Numbered from the stretch's first letter, positions 50,186-60,411 are shown. The stretch: 64,000 nucleotides of DNA from Peptoniphilus ovalis (GCF_018919265.1 NZ_JAHLQO010000003.1:367822-431821); one strand, 5' to 3'. The notes: generated from the sequence alone by a model not told the origin. Translations and numbers: made by a program.

Positions 50186-52924
50186 ATGGGTTTAATGGAA
50201 AAAATTTTTGGTACCTATAGCGATAGGGAACTGAAAAAAATTGAACCTCTTGTAAATAAAGTAATGAGCTATGAAAAAGACATGGAAAAACTTTCTGATA
50301 GCGAACTTAAAAACAAGACAGAAGAATTTAAAAATAGATTAAAAAATGGCGAAACTTTAGATGATTTACTTCCAGAAGCTTTTGCAGTTGTTAGAGAAGC
50401 TGCATGGAGAGTTCTTGGTATGAAGCACTTTAGAGTGCAAGTAATTGGTGGTATTGTTCTTCATCAAGGTAGAATTGCGGAAATGAGAACTGGTGAAGGT
50501 AAAACTTTAGTTGCTACTCTTCCTGCTTACTTAAATGCACTTGAAGGAAAAGGCGTACATGTTGTTACTGTAAATGATTACTTAGCAAGCCGTGATAGAG
50601 ACTGGATGGGAAAAGTTTATGAATTCCTAGGACTAACTGTTGGATGTATTGTCCACGACATGGAGCCTGAAGAAAGACAAGTTGCTTATGGTTCTGATAT
50701 AACTTATGGAACTAATAATGAGTTTGGTTTCGACTACCTAAGAGATAACATGGTTATTTATAAGGAAGATATGGTTCAAAGAGATCTTCACTACTGTATA
50801 GTAGATGAGGTTGACTCTATCTTAATAGATGAAGCTAGAACTCCACTTATTATTTCTGGTCAAGGCGATGAATCTGTAGATCTTTATGTAAGAGCTCGTG
50901 ATTTTGTAAATACTTTAACTCACAGAATTAAATCTCAAGATGAAGTTGATATGGAAAGATTTAACAGAGAATTCGAAGAAGAAACTGTTGATTATGTAAT
51001 TAATGAAAAAGACAAAACTTCCACTTTAACAGATAAAGGTATCACAAAAGCAGAAAATTATTTCGGCATTGAAAATTTATCAGATGCTGAAAATATGGAA
51101 TTATCTCACCACATTAACCAAGCTTTAAAAGCTGCAGGTAATATGAAAAGAGATATTGATTATGTTGTAAATGATGGCGAAATCATTATCGTAGATGAAT
51201 TCACTGGTCGTTTAATGTATGGTAGAAGATATTCTGAAGGACTTCACCAAGCAATTGAAGCTAAAGAAGGTCTTGATGTTAGAGCTGAGTCAAAAACTCT
51301 TGCTACTATCACATTCCAAAATTATTTTAGAATGTATGACAAGCTTGCTGGTATGACAGGTACTGCAATGACTGAAGAAGGCGAATTTAGAGATATTTAC
51401 AATATTGACGTTGTTGAAATTCCAACTAATAAGCCTGTTATAAGAGAAGATGACAACGACCACATTTATATAAATGAAGATGCTAAATTTAAAGCAGTTA
51501 CAAGAGAAATTCAAGAAGCTCACGATAAGGGACAACCAGTTCTAGTTGGTACTGTTTCAATCGATAAATCTGAAGAGCTTTCAAAATATTTAAAACGTGC
51601 TGGCATTAAACACAATGTATTAAATGCTAAGAATCACGAACAAGAGTCTGAAATTGTTGCACAAGCTGGTAGATTTGGACAAGTTACTATTGCTACAAAC
51701 ATGGCTGGTCGTGGTACCGACATTGTACTTGGTGGTAATCCAGAATATATGGCTAAAAAAGAACTAAAAAAACAAGGTATGGAAGATGAAATGCTTGAAT
51801 ACGCAGATTCATATTTCAAAACTGATGACCCTGAAATTTTACAAGCTAGAGAAGATTATCAAAATTTAGTTCATAAATTTAAAGAAGAAACTGACAAAGA
51901 AGCTGAAGAAGTTAGAAAAGTTGGCGGACTTAGAATTATTGGTACTGAAAGACATGAGTCAAGACGTATCGACAACCAACTTCGTGGACGTTCAGGACGT
52001 CAAGGAGACCCAGGTTCTTCAAGATTTTATATTTCAGCTGATGATGATTTAATCAGACTTTTCGCTGGAGATAGATTTAAGGATACTATGCTTAAACTTG
52101 ACCCAGAAGAAGATGAACCAATTGAACACAAAATCTTAACAAGACTTATTGAGTCAGCTCAAAGAAAAGTTGAAGGTAACAACTTCAGTATTCGTAAGAA
52201 TGTCCTTAAATATGACGACGTTATGAATAAACAAAGAGAAGTTATCTATGCTGAAAGAAGAAGAGTTCTTGAAGGTGAAAATCTTAAAGATGATATTGTT
52301 GCTATGAGAAATGACGTAATCGATAAGACTATTGATTTCTACAATAAAGTTGACGACAACAATAAGCGCTATCTTGATTTTGAATCAATTAGAAGCTTTG
52401 GAGTTACAGAATTTGACTTTGAAGATGATTTCTTAAAGGGACTTACTAACCCATCTGCTGAAGATATTAAAAATCACATGAAAGATCTTGCAGCAGAAAA
52501 ATACGAAGAAAAAGAAGAAGAATTTGGCTCTGAAAGATTTAGAGAAATCGAAAGAGTTGCCCTTCTTCAAAATGTTGACCAAAAATGGATGGATCACATC
52601 GATGCAATGGATCAACTTAGAAAAGGTATTGGACTTCGTGCTGTTGGTCAAACTGACCCAGTAAGAGCTTATGCTGAAGAAGGATTTGACATGTTTGAAG
52701 CAATGAATGAGTCTATCAAAGAAGATACTGTTAAAATGCTATATCATGTAGTTAATCCTGAAAAAGTTGAAAGAGTTAAAGTTGCAAAAGAAGTTGAAAC
52801 TGTAAATCCAGATGATGGAAAAAAGAAACCTTTTGTAAGAAAAGATAAAAAGGTTGGAAGAAATGACCCATGCCCTTGCGGAAGTGGAAAGAAATATAAA
52901 AACTGCCACGGTAAAAATGAATAA
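50186..52924 (+). CDS. secA: Preprotein translocase ATPase SecA
   Basis: A 912-residue motor that drives secretory proteins through SecYEG. It has Walker [12 protein letters not shown] near residue 100, the [19 protein letters not shown] motif, the preprotein cross-linking domain, [15 protein letters not shown], the helical scaffold and wing ([19 protein letters not shown] region) and the C-terminal zinc-binding [15 protein letters not shown] chose ATG 50186 with AGGAG seven bases upstream; the ATG eight codons earlier has no ribosome site. It is normal in length for Firmicutes and is followed by a terminator. Confidence 0.97.
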   Translation: MGLMEKIFGTYSDRELKKIEPLVNKVMSYEKDMEKLSDSELKNKTEEFKNRLKNGETLDDLLPEAFAVVREAAWRVLGMKHFRVQVIGGIVLHQGRIAEMRTGEGKTLVATLPAYLNALEGKGVHVVTVNDYLASRDRDWMGKVYEFLGLTVGCIVHDMEPEERQVAYGSDITYGTNNEFGFDYLRDNMVIYKEDMVQRDLHYCIVDEVDSILIDEARTPLIISGQGDESVDLYVRARDFVNTLTHRIKSQDEVDMERFNREFEEETVDYVINEKDKTSTLTDKGITKAENYFGIENLSDAENMELSHHINQALKAAGNMKRDIDYVVNDGEIIIVDEFTGRLMYGRRYSEGLHQAIEAKEGLDVRAESKTLATITFQNYFRMYDKLAGMTGTAMTEEGEFRDIYNIDVVEIPTNKPVIREDDNDHIYINEDAKFKAVTREIQEAHDKGQPVLVGTVSIDKSEELSKYLKRAGIKHNVLNAKNHEQESEIVAQAGRFGQVTIATNMAGRGTDIVLGGNPEYMAKKELKKQGMEDEMLEYADSYFKTDDPEILQAREDYQNLVHKFKEETDKEAEEVRKVGGLRIIGTERHESRRIDNQLRGRSGRQGDPGSSRFYISADDDLIRLFAGDRFKDTMLKLDPEEDEPIEHKILTRLIESAQRKVEGNNFSIRKNVLKYDDVMNKQREVIYAERRRVLEGENLKDDIVAMRNDVIDKTIDFYNKVDDNNKRYLDFESIRSFGVTEFDFEDDFLKGLTNPSAEDIKNHMKDLAAEKYEEKEEEFGSERFREIERVALLQNVDQKWMDHIDAMDQLRKGIGLRAVGQTDPVRAYAEEGFDMFEAMNESIKEDTVKMLYHVVNPEKVERVKVAKEVETVNPDDGKKKPFVRKDKKVGRNDPCPCGSGKKYKNCHGKNE

Positions 52925-52944
52925 TCTATTTAGACATAAAAATT

Positions 52945-52970
52945 AGAGGTCCATAAGGACCTCTTTTTTG
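52945..52970 (+). terminator. secA terminator
   Basis: AGAGGTCC-ATAA-GGACCTCT arms then TTTTTT. The downstream PepSY gene converges on it. Confidence 0.88.
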
Positions 52971-52983
52971 ATACTTAAATTAA

Positions 52984-53646
52984 TTACATATCTTTTTGTA
53001 ATAATTTTCCTGTTTCATAATCATAGTCATAATCTATGTCTTGGCTACCATTACTTAATTCAACTTCAGCAATTAGTTTGCCATTTTCATAGTCTAGACC
53101 ATATGATGAAGCGTAATATTTGTCATCGCCAGTATCTTTATAAGATTCTTCTATAAAGTGGTCGATTTTAGCTAAAGCATCTTTTTGGATGTCGCCTGCA
53201 TTATTTCCATCATTTTTATCAACTTCATCTTGTTTAACTGTTCCGTCAATAGCATTAATATCAACTTCGTATTCGTTTTTAGCATCATATCCATCTACAC
53301 TGTATACTAAAACTCCGTCATCATGTTCTAATTTGAAAGAGTCAACCTTAGCACCTGGGTGAAGTTCTAAGAATTTATCAAAAGCTTCTTCTCTAGTGAT
53401 TACAGCCTCTTTAATTGATCCAGCTGTAGCTTGAGTAGTAGCATCTTGGCCTGCGTTTTTAGAAGTATCATCAACTACAACTTCTGTAGATTTATTAGCT
53501 GCATTGTTAGTAGTTTCTACTGCTGCATTTTGTGTTGTATTAGTTGTTGTAGTTTCAGCAGGTTTGTTATCTGTTTTTTGTCCACATGCAGTAAGTGTTA
53601 AAGCCGCTGAAAGTGCTATTGCCATCGTTAATATTTTCTTATTCAT
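52984..53646 (-). CDS. PepSY-domain lipoprotein
   Basis: A 220-residue exported lipoprotein. The signal sequence ends in the lipobox LTACG (Cys about 21), followed by a low-complexity Thr/Asn linker (about 30-70). Two PepSY-like units follow: REEAFDKFLELHPGAKVDSF ... YEVDINAIDGTV and DALAKIDHFIEE ... DYDYDYETGKLL. PepSY proteins are thought to inhibit or chaperone proteases, but many are uncharacterised surface proteins. It is a single gene with GGAGG before the ATG. Confidence 0.85.
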   Translation of the reverse strand: MNKKILTMAIALSAALTLTACGQKTDNKPAETTTTNTTQNAAVETTNNAANKSTEVVVDDTSKNAGQDATTQATAGSIKEAVITREEAFDKFLELHPGAKVDSFKLEHDDGVLVYSVDGYDAKNEYEVDINAIDGTVKQDEVDKNDGNNAGDIQKDALAKIDHFIEESYKDTGDDKYYASSYGLDYENGKLIAEVELSNGSQDIDYDYDYETGKLLQKDM

Positions 53647-53743
53647 TTAAATTTCCTCCTATGTTTTAATAAATGTCTCCTATAAATTACTTTACCCTAA
53701 ATTCTTATATGTAAACTTTTATTTAAAATTTTATTTTATATGG

Positions 53744-53749
53744 TATAAT
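53744..53749 (+). promoter_or_regulatory. Candidate -10 of the GntR gene
   Basis: TGGTATAAT is an extended -10 element (TATAAT at 53744-53749) on the plus strand, 43 bases before the gene. The -35 is poor. Confidence 0.5.
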
Positions 53750-53791
53750 AATGTTATACTTTAATATTCTAAAGACAAGGGAGGAGACTTT

Positions 53792-54460
53792 ATGGATCCC
53801 AAAATTAACAAAAAATCTTTAAGCAATTTAGTTTACAGAGACCTGAAGGATAAAATTTTAAAGAATGATCTTTTCCCCGGCGATAAACTCATAGAAATGG
53901 AGATTGCCGCTGAACTTGGCGTGAGCCGCACTCCCGTTAGAGAAGCACTTAAAAAACTTGAAGAAGATGGGCTCGTAAATAATTATCCAAGAAAATCCTA
54001 TGTAGTTTCAAAGATTTCAATGAAAGAAGCGCAAAATTTATATGTTGTAAGAAAATCTTTGGAACCCCTTGCAGTAGAAATTCTTGCTGAAAAGGGTCTT
54101 AATAAGAAGACTAAATTTTTTGAAGAAGTGAACGAAAAGCTTCAAAATGCAATGAATGGCGAAGAAGAATCAGTTATGGAACAGCTTATTATTCAGTGGA
54201 ATGTAGAACTTGTTAATTCTCTAGATAACGAAATTTTAAGAGAACTTATGACAACAGTAAACAACAGACTTTATAGGTTTAGCAACTTTATATTTAGAGA
54301 CAAAGGCAATTATAAAAAGCATTATAATAATCTTTCAAAAATATTTGAATTAATTAAAGAGAAAAAATCAAAGGAAGCTAGACTTGCCAGTGAAAATACA
54401 ATTGAAGAAATTTACTCAATGTTTGAACAACAAGTAGACTACAAAATGTTCAAAAATTAA
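53792..54460 (+). CDS. GntR-family (FadR-type) transcriptional regulator
   Basis: A 222-residue regulator. The N-terminal winged helix (SLSNLVYRDLKDKILKNDLF PGDKL, AAELGVSRTPVREALKKLEE DGLV) is classic GntR, and the all-helical C-terminal FCD-type domain (about 80-215) binds an organic acid or similar ligand. It stands alone with GGGAGG eight bases before its ATG, between the PepSY gene and tRNA-Lys. No target can be deduced. Confidence 0.9.
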   Translation: MDPKINKKSLSNLVYRDLKDKILKNDLFPGDKLIEMEIAAELGVSRTPVREALKKLEEDGLVNNYPRKSYVVSKISMKEAQNLYVVRKSLEPLAVEILAEKGLNKKTKFFEEVNEKLQNAMNGEEESVMEQLIIQWNVELVNSLDNEILRELMTTVNNRLYRFSNFIFRDKGNYKKHYNNLSKIFELIKEKKSKEARLASENTIEEIYSMFEQQVDYKMFKN

Positions 54461-54488
54461 AAAAGCACTTGACAAGAGTGCCTTTTTT
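54461..54488 (+). terminator. Terminator after the GntR gene
   Basis: AAAAGCACT-TGACAAG-AGTGCCTTTTTT: short GGCACT/AGTGCC-like stem and a T-run. Confidence 0.82.
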
Positions 54489-54537
54489 ATTTATAATTAT
54501 TTTTGTTGCAATTGCAAAAGTAAAAATTAATTTACAT

Positions 54538-54613
54538 GCACCATTAGCTCAGTTGGTAGAGCAACTGACTCTTAATCAGTGGGCCTACGGTTCGAGTCCG
54601 TAATGGTGCACCA
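54538..54613 (+). tRNA. tRNA-Lys (CTT)
   Basis: Acceptor arms GCACCAT (54538-54544) and ATGGTGC (54603-54609) with encoded CCA. The anticodon loop CTCTTAA has anticodon CTT at 54571-54573, the D-arm is GCTCAGTTGGTAGAGC and the T-arm GGTTCGAGTCC. A terminator follows. Confidence 0.95.
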
Positions 54614-54618
54614 TTTTT

Positions 54619-54648
54619 CCTATAGATTTAGTCTATAGGTTTTTTTTG
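54619..54648 (+). terminator. Terminator after tRNA-Lys
   Basis: CCTATAGA/TCTATAGG arms and an eight-T run on the plus strand. Confidence 0.88.
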
Positions 54649-54660
54649 TAAAAATTTATT

Positions 54661-54687
54661 AAAAAAGTGCTGGTATAACCAACACTT
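54661..54687 (-). terminator. Terminator after proA
   Basis: AAGTGTTGGT-TATA-CCAGCACTT arms and TTTTTT on the minus strand, just past the proA stop codon. Confidence 0.8.
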
Positions 54688-55942
54688 ATTTTCTATATTC
54701 ACCATGTCCAAAAATTATATACTTTGTGCTTACAAGTTCATCAAGTCCCACTGGACCTCTTGCGTGGAGCTTTTGAGTAGATATTCCAAGTTCTGCACCT
54801 TTTCCAAACTCTCCCCCATCTGTAAATCTTGTAGAAGCATTAACATATACACAAGCTGAATCAACTTCATCTAAAAACTTCATTGCGTTTTCGTAGTTTT
54901 CAGTTAGGATTGATTCGGAATGGCCTGTTGAGTATTTTGAAATATGTTCTATTGCTTCATCTACATTTGATACAGTCTTTACTGAAAAAGCATAATCTAA
55001 AAATTCCATTGCATATTCTTCTTCGGTTGCTTTTTTAACATTTTTAATTTTTTCCATTGCCTTTTCATCTGCATAAACTGCGATATTGTATTTTTCTATA
55101 ATTTTATTTAAACCATCGTAGAATTTATCACTTAAATCATCACAAAGTACAAGAGACTCCATTGCATTGCAAACTCCAATTCTTTGAGTCTTTGCATTTT
55201 CAATTATATTAAGTGCATTTTCTGTATCAAAGGAATTTTCTACATATATATGACAATTACCTACTCCAGTTTCTATAACAGGAACTTTTGCATTCTCTAC
55301 AACTGAATTAATTAAATTTGCAGATCCCCTTGGGATAAGTAAATCAATATATCCTCTAAGCTGCATTAATTTTGTAGAAGATTCTCTTGATGTATCCTTT
55401 ACAATTTGCACGAAATTTTCATCAAATCCTGCATTTTTAATTCCAAGTCTAATTGCATCACAAATCGCAATATTAGAATTAATTGCTTCTTTGCCACCTC
55501 TTAAAATTATTGCACTTGATGCTTTTAAAGAAAGAATTGCAGCATCTAATGTGACATTAGGTCTTGATTCATAAATAATTGCAATAACTCCCATTGGTAC
55601 AGTTTTTTTGCCAATTAAAAGTCCAACGCTATTTTCTTCCATTGATAGAACTTTTCCAACTGGATCTTTAAAATCAATTACATCATCAATAGCTTTTGCC
55701 ATGGAATTAATTCTATCTTCAGTAAGAAGAAGTCTGTCAATAAGGCCTTCGGGCATATTATTTTCTTTTCCAATTTTTATATCTTTTTCATTTTCTTTTA
55801 TAATATTATCTTTTTCAGCTAAAAGAGATTTTTTAATCTCAGTTAATATTTTATTTTTATCACTAGTCTTTAACTTTGCAAGCTTTCTCGAAGCATCCTT
55901 TGCAATTTTACCTAGTTCTTCAACACTTAAAATATGTTCCAA
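54686..55942 (-). CDS. proA: Glutamate-5-semialdehyde dehydrogenase (gamma-glutamyl phosphate reductase)
   Basis: A 418-residue NADPH-dependent enzyme making glutamate semialdehyde, step two of proline synthesis. Landmarks: PMGVIAIIYESRPNVTLDAA near 115, LRGGKEAINSN, the catalytic Cys in RIGVCNAMESLVL near 255, and the STRFTDGGEFGKGAELGIST end region. It overlaps proB by 23 bases and is followed by a terminator. Length is normal. Confidence 0.96.
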   Translation of the reverse strand: MEHILSVEELGKIAKDASRKLAKLKTSDKNKILTEIKKSLLAEKDNIIKENEKDIKIGKENNMPEGLIDRLLLTEDRINSMAKAIDDVIDFKDPVGKVLSMEENSVGLLIGKKTVPMGVIAIIYESRPNVTLDAAILSLKASSAIILRGGKEAINSNIAICDAIRLGIKNAGFDENFVQIVKDTSRESSTKLMQLRGYIDLLIPRGSANLINSVVENAKVPVIETGVGNCHIYVENSFDTENALNIIENAKTQRIGVCNAMESLVLCDDLSDKFYDGLNKIIEKYNIAVYADEKAMEKIKNVKKATEEEYAMEFLDYAFSVKTVSNVDEAIEHISKYSTGHSESILTENYENAMKFLDEVDSACVYVNASTRFTDGGEFGKGAELGISTQKLHARGPVGLDELVSTKYIIFGHGEYRK

Positions 55943-56702
55943 TTTCCTCTCCCTTTACTATATCTCTAATAATTTTAAAATCTGCACCAGATGCAATAAC
56001 TACTTCAATATTTTTTTCAACTGCAAGCTTAGCTGCCTTAATTTTTGTAGTCATACCACCAGTTCCTACATTTGAATCTGTCTCCTTTGCAGCTGATTCT
56101 ACTTCACAAATATTTTCAACTTCTCTAATAATCTCTGCATCTTTATTTTTTCTTGGATCATCTGTATATAATCCTTCAATATCTGTTAGCATTATTAAAA
56201 GGTCAGCTTCTGTAATTCTTGCAATAACCGCTGACAATGTATCATTGTCTCCAAATTTAATTTCGTATGTAGAAATCGTGTCATTTTCATTTATTATAGG
56301 AATTACATTAAGATTTTGTAGCTTTTCAAAAGTATTCTTTGCATTAAATCTCATCTCTTCATCTTTTTCGATTTGTCTTGTTAGAAGAATTTGAGCGGAA
56401 TTATATCCATAAGATATTAAATTTCTATCATACATGTTTGTAAGAGCAACTTGACCAACTGAAGCCGCAGCCTGTTTGTCAGAAGTTTCTTTAGGTCTTT
56501 CTTTTAAATTTAATTTTGCACGACCTGCTGCTATTGCCCCACTTGAAACTAAAATAACGTTGTATCCCTTATTTTTTAAGTTTGCAAGTTCAAAACATAA
56601 GTCGTCTATTTTTTGTAAGTTTATTTTTCCATTTTCATGAGTTATAGAAGACGAGCCTACCTTTATAACTATAGTTTTTATTTCTTTTTGAAAATTTCTC
56701 AT
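55920..56702 (-). CDS. proB: Glutamate 5-kinase, without PUA domain
   Basis: A 260-residue kinase that phosphorylates glutamate, the first step of proline synthesis. The amino-acid kinase fold is clear: KTIVIKVGSSSITHENGKIN near residue 10, LVSSGAIAAGRAKL, ENDTISTYEIKFGDNDTLSA and the GTGGMTTKIKAAKLA motif. The C-terminal PUA domain of many ProB proteins is absent, as in a number of Firmicutes; feedback inhibition may differ. It forms an operon with proA. Confidence 0.95.
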   Translation of the reverse strand: MRNFQKEIKTIVIKVGSSSITHENGKINLQKIDDLCFELANLKNKGYNVILVSSGAIAAGRAKLNLKERPKETSDKQAAASVGQVALTNMYDRNLISYGYNSAQILLTRQIEKDEEMRFNAKNTFEKLQNLNVIPIINENDTISTYEIKFGDNDTLSAVIARITEADLLIMLTDIEGLYTDDPRKNKDAEIIREVENICEVESAAKETDSNVGTGGMTTKIKAAKLAVEKNIEVVIASGADFKIIRDIVKGEEIGTYFKC

Positions 56703-56854
56703 ATTATCACCTTTTAATATAATATACTTTAAAATGAGATTTTAGTAAATGATTTTTTCACTTTATTGTGAGAAATAAGCCTTTTTATTTACAACATTCT
56801 TACACTTATTATCTTTTTATTATGTTATAATATTTCTTTGGAGAGTGATATAAT

Positions 56855-59176
56855 TTGCCTAAGATACTTAGAAAAGAATTATTAGCACCAAATATTTACT
56901 TATTTGATGTTTATGCACCTAAAATTGCAGCTTCTGCAAAACCAGGTCAATTTATTATATTAATTGCTGATAAATATTCAGAAAGAATTCCGCTAACTAT
57001 TTCTGATTATGATTTAGATAGAGGAAGCGTTCAAATTGTTGTACAAGCTTCTGGCGAATCAACTAAAAAGATTTGCGAATTTGAAGAGGGCGAAGAATTT
57101 AAAGATTTTGTAGGGCCTCTTGGTCACGCATCAGAATTTTGCAATATGGATATTTCTGAACTTAAAGATAAAAAATACTTATTCGTAGCTGGTGGAGTTG
57201 GTACAGCGCCAGTTTATCCACAAGCTAAATTTTTTAAAGATAATGGTCTTTCTTGTGACATAATAATTGGGGCGAAGTCAGAAGAATTTGTTATCTTAGA
57301 AGAAGAATTAAAATCTGTATGCGACAATCTATACATAACAACTGATGATGGAAGTTATGGTTTCAAAGGAATGGTTACAGATAAAATTGTAGATTTAGTT
57401 GAAAATGAAAAAAAACATTATGATCAAGTTGTATCTATTGGACCAATGATCATGATGAAATTTGTATGCTTAACTACTGAAAAATATAATCTTCCAACAA
57501 TTGTTTCTCTTAACCCTATAATGGTTGATGGAACTGGTATGTGTGGGGCATGCCGTGTGACAATTGATGGCAAGACAAAATTTGCATGTGTAGATGGTCC
57601 TGAATTTGACGGTCACAAAGTTGACTTTGATTCAGCTATGAAAAGACAAAGACAATATATTGATAATAAAAAATCTGAACATATTGCTGACCACCACTGC
57701 ACAATGGATTTAGCAGTTGGAGATCATCTTGCAGAAAAAGATGCACAAGATAAAAATAATTTGGGCGAAGTTAAAGACGGCGTTGAAATAAAAAAAGCCG
57801 AAGATAGATTCAAGAGAGTTGAAGTAGCTGAACAAGATCCTGATGTTAGTAATAAAAACTTTGAAGAAGTTTGTCTTGGTTATACACCTCAAGAAGCAGT
57901 TATAGAAGCTAGCAGATGTTTAAATTGTAAGAAACCATTTTGCGTTGAAGGATGTCCTGTTTCAATAGATATTCCAGGATTTGTAAAAGAAATTGCAAAT
58001 GCAAACTTCGAACAAGCTTATAAAGTTCTTTCACTTTATACTTCCCTACCTGCAGTGTGCGGTAGAGTTTGTCCGCAAGAAACTCAATGCGAACAGAGAT
58101 GTGTCCTTGCAAATAGAGGAGATGCACTTTCAATTGGTAAGCTTGAAAGATTTACAGCAGACTACGCAAGACGTCATCAAAAATCTACAAAGCTTGACAT
58201 TAAAAAACTAGACAAAAAAGTTGCAGTAGTTGGCGCAGGTCCAGCAGGTCTTACTTGTGCAGGCGAACTTGCAAAAATGGGATATGATGTAACAGTTTTT
58301 GAAGCACTACACGAAAGTGGCGGGGTTTTAATTTATGGTATTCCTGAATTTAGACTTCCAGACGAAGTTGTAAGTCATGAAGTTGAAAATATTAAAAATC
58401 TTGGAGTAAAGTTTGAAAATGATACAGTAATCGGCAGAACTATTACAGTTGATGAGCTTATAGAAGATGGATTTGAAGCTGTATTTATAGGATCAGGTGC
58501 AGGTCTACCTAAGTTTATGAATATTCCTGGCGAAAACTTAAACGGAGTTTATTCTGCCAATGAATTCTTAACTAGAAATAATCTAATGAGATCCTTTGAT
58601 GATGATTACGATACACCAGTAAATGTTGGAGAAAAAGTTGCAGTTATAGGCGGTGGAAATGTTGCAATGGATGCTGCAAGAGTTGCAAAAAGACTTGGTG
58701 CTGATGTTTCAATAGTATACAGAAGAACTGAGGCAGAGCTTCCGGCAAGAACTGAAGAAGTTCATCATGCAAAAGAAGAAGGAATTAAGTTTGAAATGCT
58801 AACTGCTCCAACTGAAATTCTTGGAGATGAAAATGGCTGGGTTAAGTCAATAAAAGCTGTTAGAAATGAATTAGGAGAACCTGATGCATCAGGCAGAAGA
58901 AGACCTGTTAAAATCGAAGGATCTGAATTTGAGGAAGAATTCCAAACAGTTATAATGGCACTTGGCACAAACCCAAATCCACTTATATCTTCTACAACTA
59001 AAAATTTAAAAATAGAAGACTGGGGCGGAATCATTGTAAATGAAGAATCACAAACATCAAGAGAAGAAATCTTCGCAGGTGGAGATGCCGTAACAGGTGC
59101 TGCCACAGTTATACTTGCCATGGGTGCAGGTAAAAACGCAGCAAAATCAATTGATGAATTTTTAAGAAATAAATAA
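56855..59176 (+). CDS. Fused NADH-dependent ferredoxin:NADP oxidoreductase-like protein (NfnA-NfnB fusion)
   Basis: A 773-residue fusion. Residues 1-275 are a PyrK/NfnA-like FAD, NAD and iron-sulfur subunit (KPGQFIILIADKYSERIPLT, GGVGTAPVYPQAKFF, Cys in DGTGMCGACRV...KFACVDGP). Residues 300-773 are a GltD/NfnB-like subunit with a Cys-rich N-terminus (CLNCKKPFCVEGCPVSIDIP, CPQETQCEQRC), FAD site VAVVGAGPAGLTCAGELAKMG and NAD(P) site VAVIGGGNVAMDAARVAKR. Such proteins bifurcate electrons between NADPH, NADH and ferredoxin. The start is TTG 56855 with GGAGAG nine bases upstream. Confidence 0.85.
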   Translation: MPKILRKELLAPNIYLFDVYAPKIAASAKPGQFIILIADKYSERIPLTISDYDLDRGSVQIVVQASGESTKKICEFEEGEEFKDFVGPLGHASEFCNMDISELKDKKYLFVAGGVGTAPVYPQAKFFKDNGLSCDIIIGAKSEEFVILEEELKSVCDNLYITTDDGSYGFKGMVTDKIVDLVENEKKHYDQVVSIGPMIMMKFVCLTTEKYNLPTIVSLNPIMVDGTGMCGACRVTIDGKTKFACVDGPEFDGHKVDFDSAMKRQRQYIDNKKSEHIADHHCTMDLAVGDHLAEKDAQDKNNLGEVKDGVEIKKAEDRFKRVEVAEQDPDVSNKNFEEVCLGYTPQEAVIEASRCLNCKKPFCVEGCPVSIDIPGFVKEIANANFEQAYKVLSLYTSLPAVCGRVCPQETQCEQRCVLANRGDALSIGKLERFTADYARRHQKSTKLDIKKLDKKVAVVGAGPAGLTCAGELAKMGYDVTVFEALHESGGVLIYGIPEFRLPDEVVSHEVENIKNLGVKFENDTVIGRTITVDELIEDGFEAVFIGSGAGLPKFMNIPGENLNGVYSANEFLTRNNLMRSFDDDYDTPVNVGEKVAVIGGGNVAMDAARVAKRLGADVSIVYRRTEAELPARTEEVHHAKEEGIKFEMLTAPTEILGDENGWVKSIKAVRNELGEPDASGRRRPVKIEGSEFEEEFQTVIMALGTNPNPLISSTTKNLKIEDWGGIIVNEESQTSREEIFAGGDAVTGAATVILAMGAGKNAAKSIDEFLRNK

Positions 59177-59183
59177 TAAATAA

Positions 59184-59222
59184 GCTAGTGATAAAATTTT
59201 CTATCACTAGCTTTTATTTTTT
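59184..59222 (+). terminator. Terminator after the fused oxidoreductase
   Basis: GCTAGTGATA/TATCACTAGC arms and a TTTT-rich tail on the plus strand. Confidence 0.85.
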
Positions 59223-59357
59223 TGAAGCTTATGTTCTTTATTCATCATAGTCTTCCGTCAGAATAATATATTATCATTTCTATTTCGATATTATAATATA
59301 TCTCCATCAAAGTCTTAGATAACAGAGCTTATTGTAAGTCATATAATTAATATTATA

Positions 59358-60209
59358 TTAATCACTATGTCTACCGCAAATTTTCAAAACATAAAAACCA
59401 TTAATTTCATCTATTTTTACAACATTTTTATCTAAAAGCTCATCTAATTTATTTTCTTTTCCGAAAACTATATCTATTTCTTCTTTTAAAACTAGGTCAT
59501 ATTTTTTTATAAATTCTATAATTTCTTTCTCTTCAGTTAAATCTTTATTTATTTCTTTCTCTTCAGTTAAATCTTTATTTATTTCTTCAAGTTCAAGATT
59601 TTCTAAGATAAATTCCTCAATTCTATTAAAATCCATTATATTTTGCAGCACTCTATTATTTTCCGTAATCAAAATTCCCGGAAGTTTTTTTATTCTATAG
59701 TCAAAGGCTTCCATTCTCTCTTTTAAAAATAATTCGTCACTAAATTCATAACTCATAATAAAATCATCAATATTTACATCGAAATTTTTTAAAATTTCTT
59801 TTTGAACTTCCATCTCATAAATATTTTTATGATAAATTATCATTTCTTCAACGAGTTTCCTAAGATAATTACTTGCATCTTCCTTGTCTAAACTTTTAAA
59901 TGTGACAAAATATTTATCAAGTGGATAGCTTGATTTATATTTTTCAGAAAAAAGATTTGGCGGACTTTTAAATCCAGGCATACTAGTTATAGTAGATGTA
60001 GCCCTATACATATCGTATAAAATTCTATTGCCAAGTTCTACAGAATTTTTCTCTCTAAAATTCTTTGGAAGAAACTCCTCATAGTTTCCTATTAGTCCTC
60101 CCATTCTAAATTCATAATTAAAATTTTTATATTTAAATTCAAGTTTTCTAATCAGTGGAAAAATTCCCCACAAAAATGGGTCTAAAACGTCCGTAAAAAT
60201 TTTTAACAT
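59358..60209 (-). CDS. DsbA/SpxH-like thioredoxin-fold protein lacking CXXC
   Basis: A 283-residue protein similar to the FrnE/YjbH (SpxH) type DsbA group. The start MLKIFTDVLDPFLWGIFPLI corresponds to the usual DP.C..C..W motif, but no cysteine is present, so it cannot be a redox enzyme. Helical insertion (about 90-200) and a return to the fold near IKKLPGILI follow. An acidic part is built from a 10-residue unit (INKDLTEEKE) repeated twice. SpxH proteins act as ClpXP adaptors for Spx, which is a possible role. I chose ATG 60209 because GAGG lies at a better distance than for the GTG at 60221. Confidence 0.6.
   Translation of the reverse strand: MLKIFTDVLDPFLWGIFPLIRKLEFKYKNFNYEFRMGGLIGNYEEFLPKNFREKNSVELGNRILYDMYRATSTITSMPGFKSPPNLFSEKYKSSYPLDKYFVTFKSLDKEDASNYLRKLVEEMIIYHKNIYEMEVQKEILKNFDVNIDDFIMSYEFSDELFLKERMEAFDYRIKKLPGILITENNRVLQNIMDFNRIEEFILENLELEEINKDLTEEKEINKDLTEEKEIIEFIKKYDLVLKEEIDIVFGKENKLDELLDKNVVKIDEINGFYVLKICGRHSD
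59521..59580. repeat. 30-bp perfect tandem repeat within the DsbA-like gene
   Basis: Two identical copies at 59521-59550 and 59551-59580, keeping the reading frame and encoding two 10-residue units. Likely slippage-variable. Confidence 0.95.
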
Positions 60210-60307
60210 AAATAACCTCACTTTTATTTTCTATCTTGATTATACCATTAAATCAATTCCTAGGCTTTAATTGTAGAAATTATCTTGTGGTACTTGCAAT
60301 AAAAATT

Positions 60308-60358
60308 CCACAATATATAGTTTTTCCAATGGACATTAGCCACAATATGTTGTATAAT
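60308..60358 (+). promoter_or_regulatory. nrdDG promoter with two NrdR boxes
   Basis: Two CCACAATAT.T.GT-type NrdR boxes at 60308-60323 and 60340-60355, starting 32 bases apart (three helical turns), as NrdR requires. The promoter is TGGACA (60330-60335), 17 bases, TATAAT (60353-60358), so the second box covers the -10. NrdR would repress nrdDG when dATP is high. Confidence 0.82.
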
Positions 60359-60411
60359 TTATTTATTAATTAAAGAAGTATAAAACATTTTATATAGAAA
60401 GGGAGTAAACA

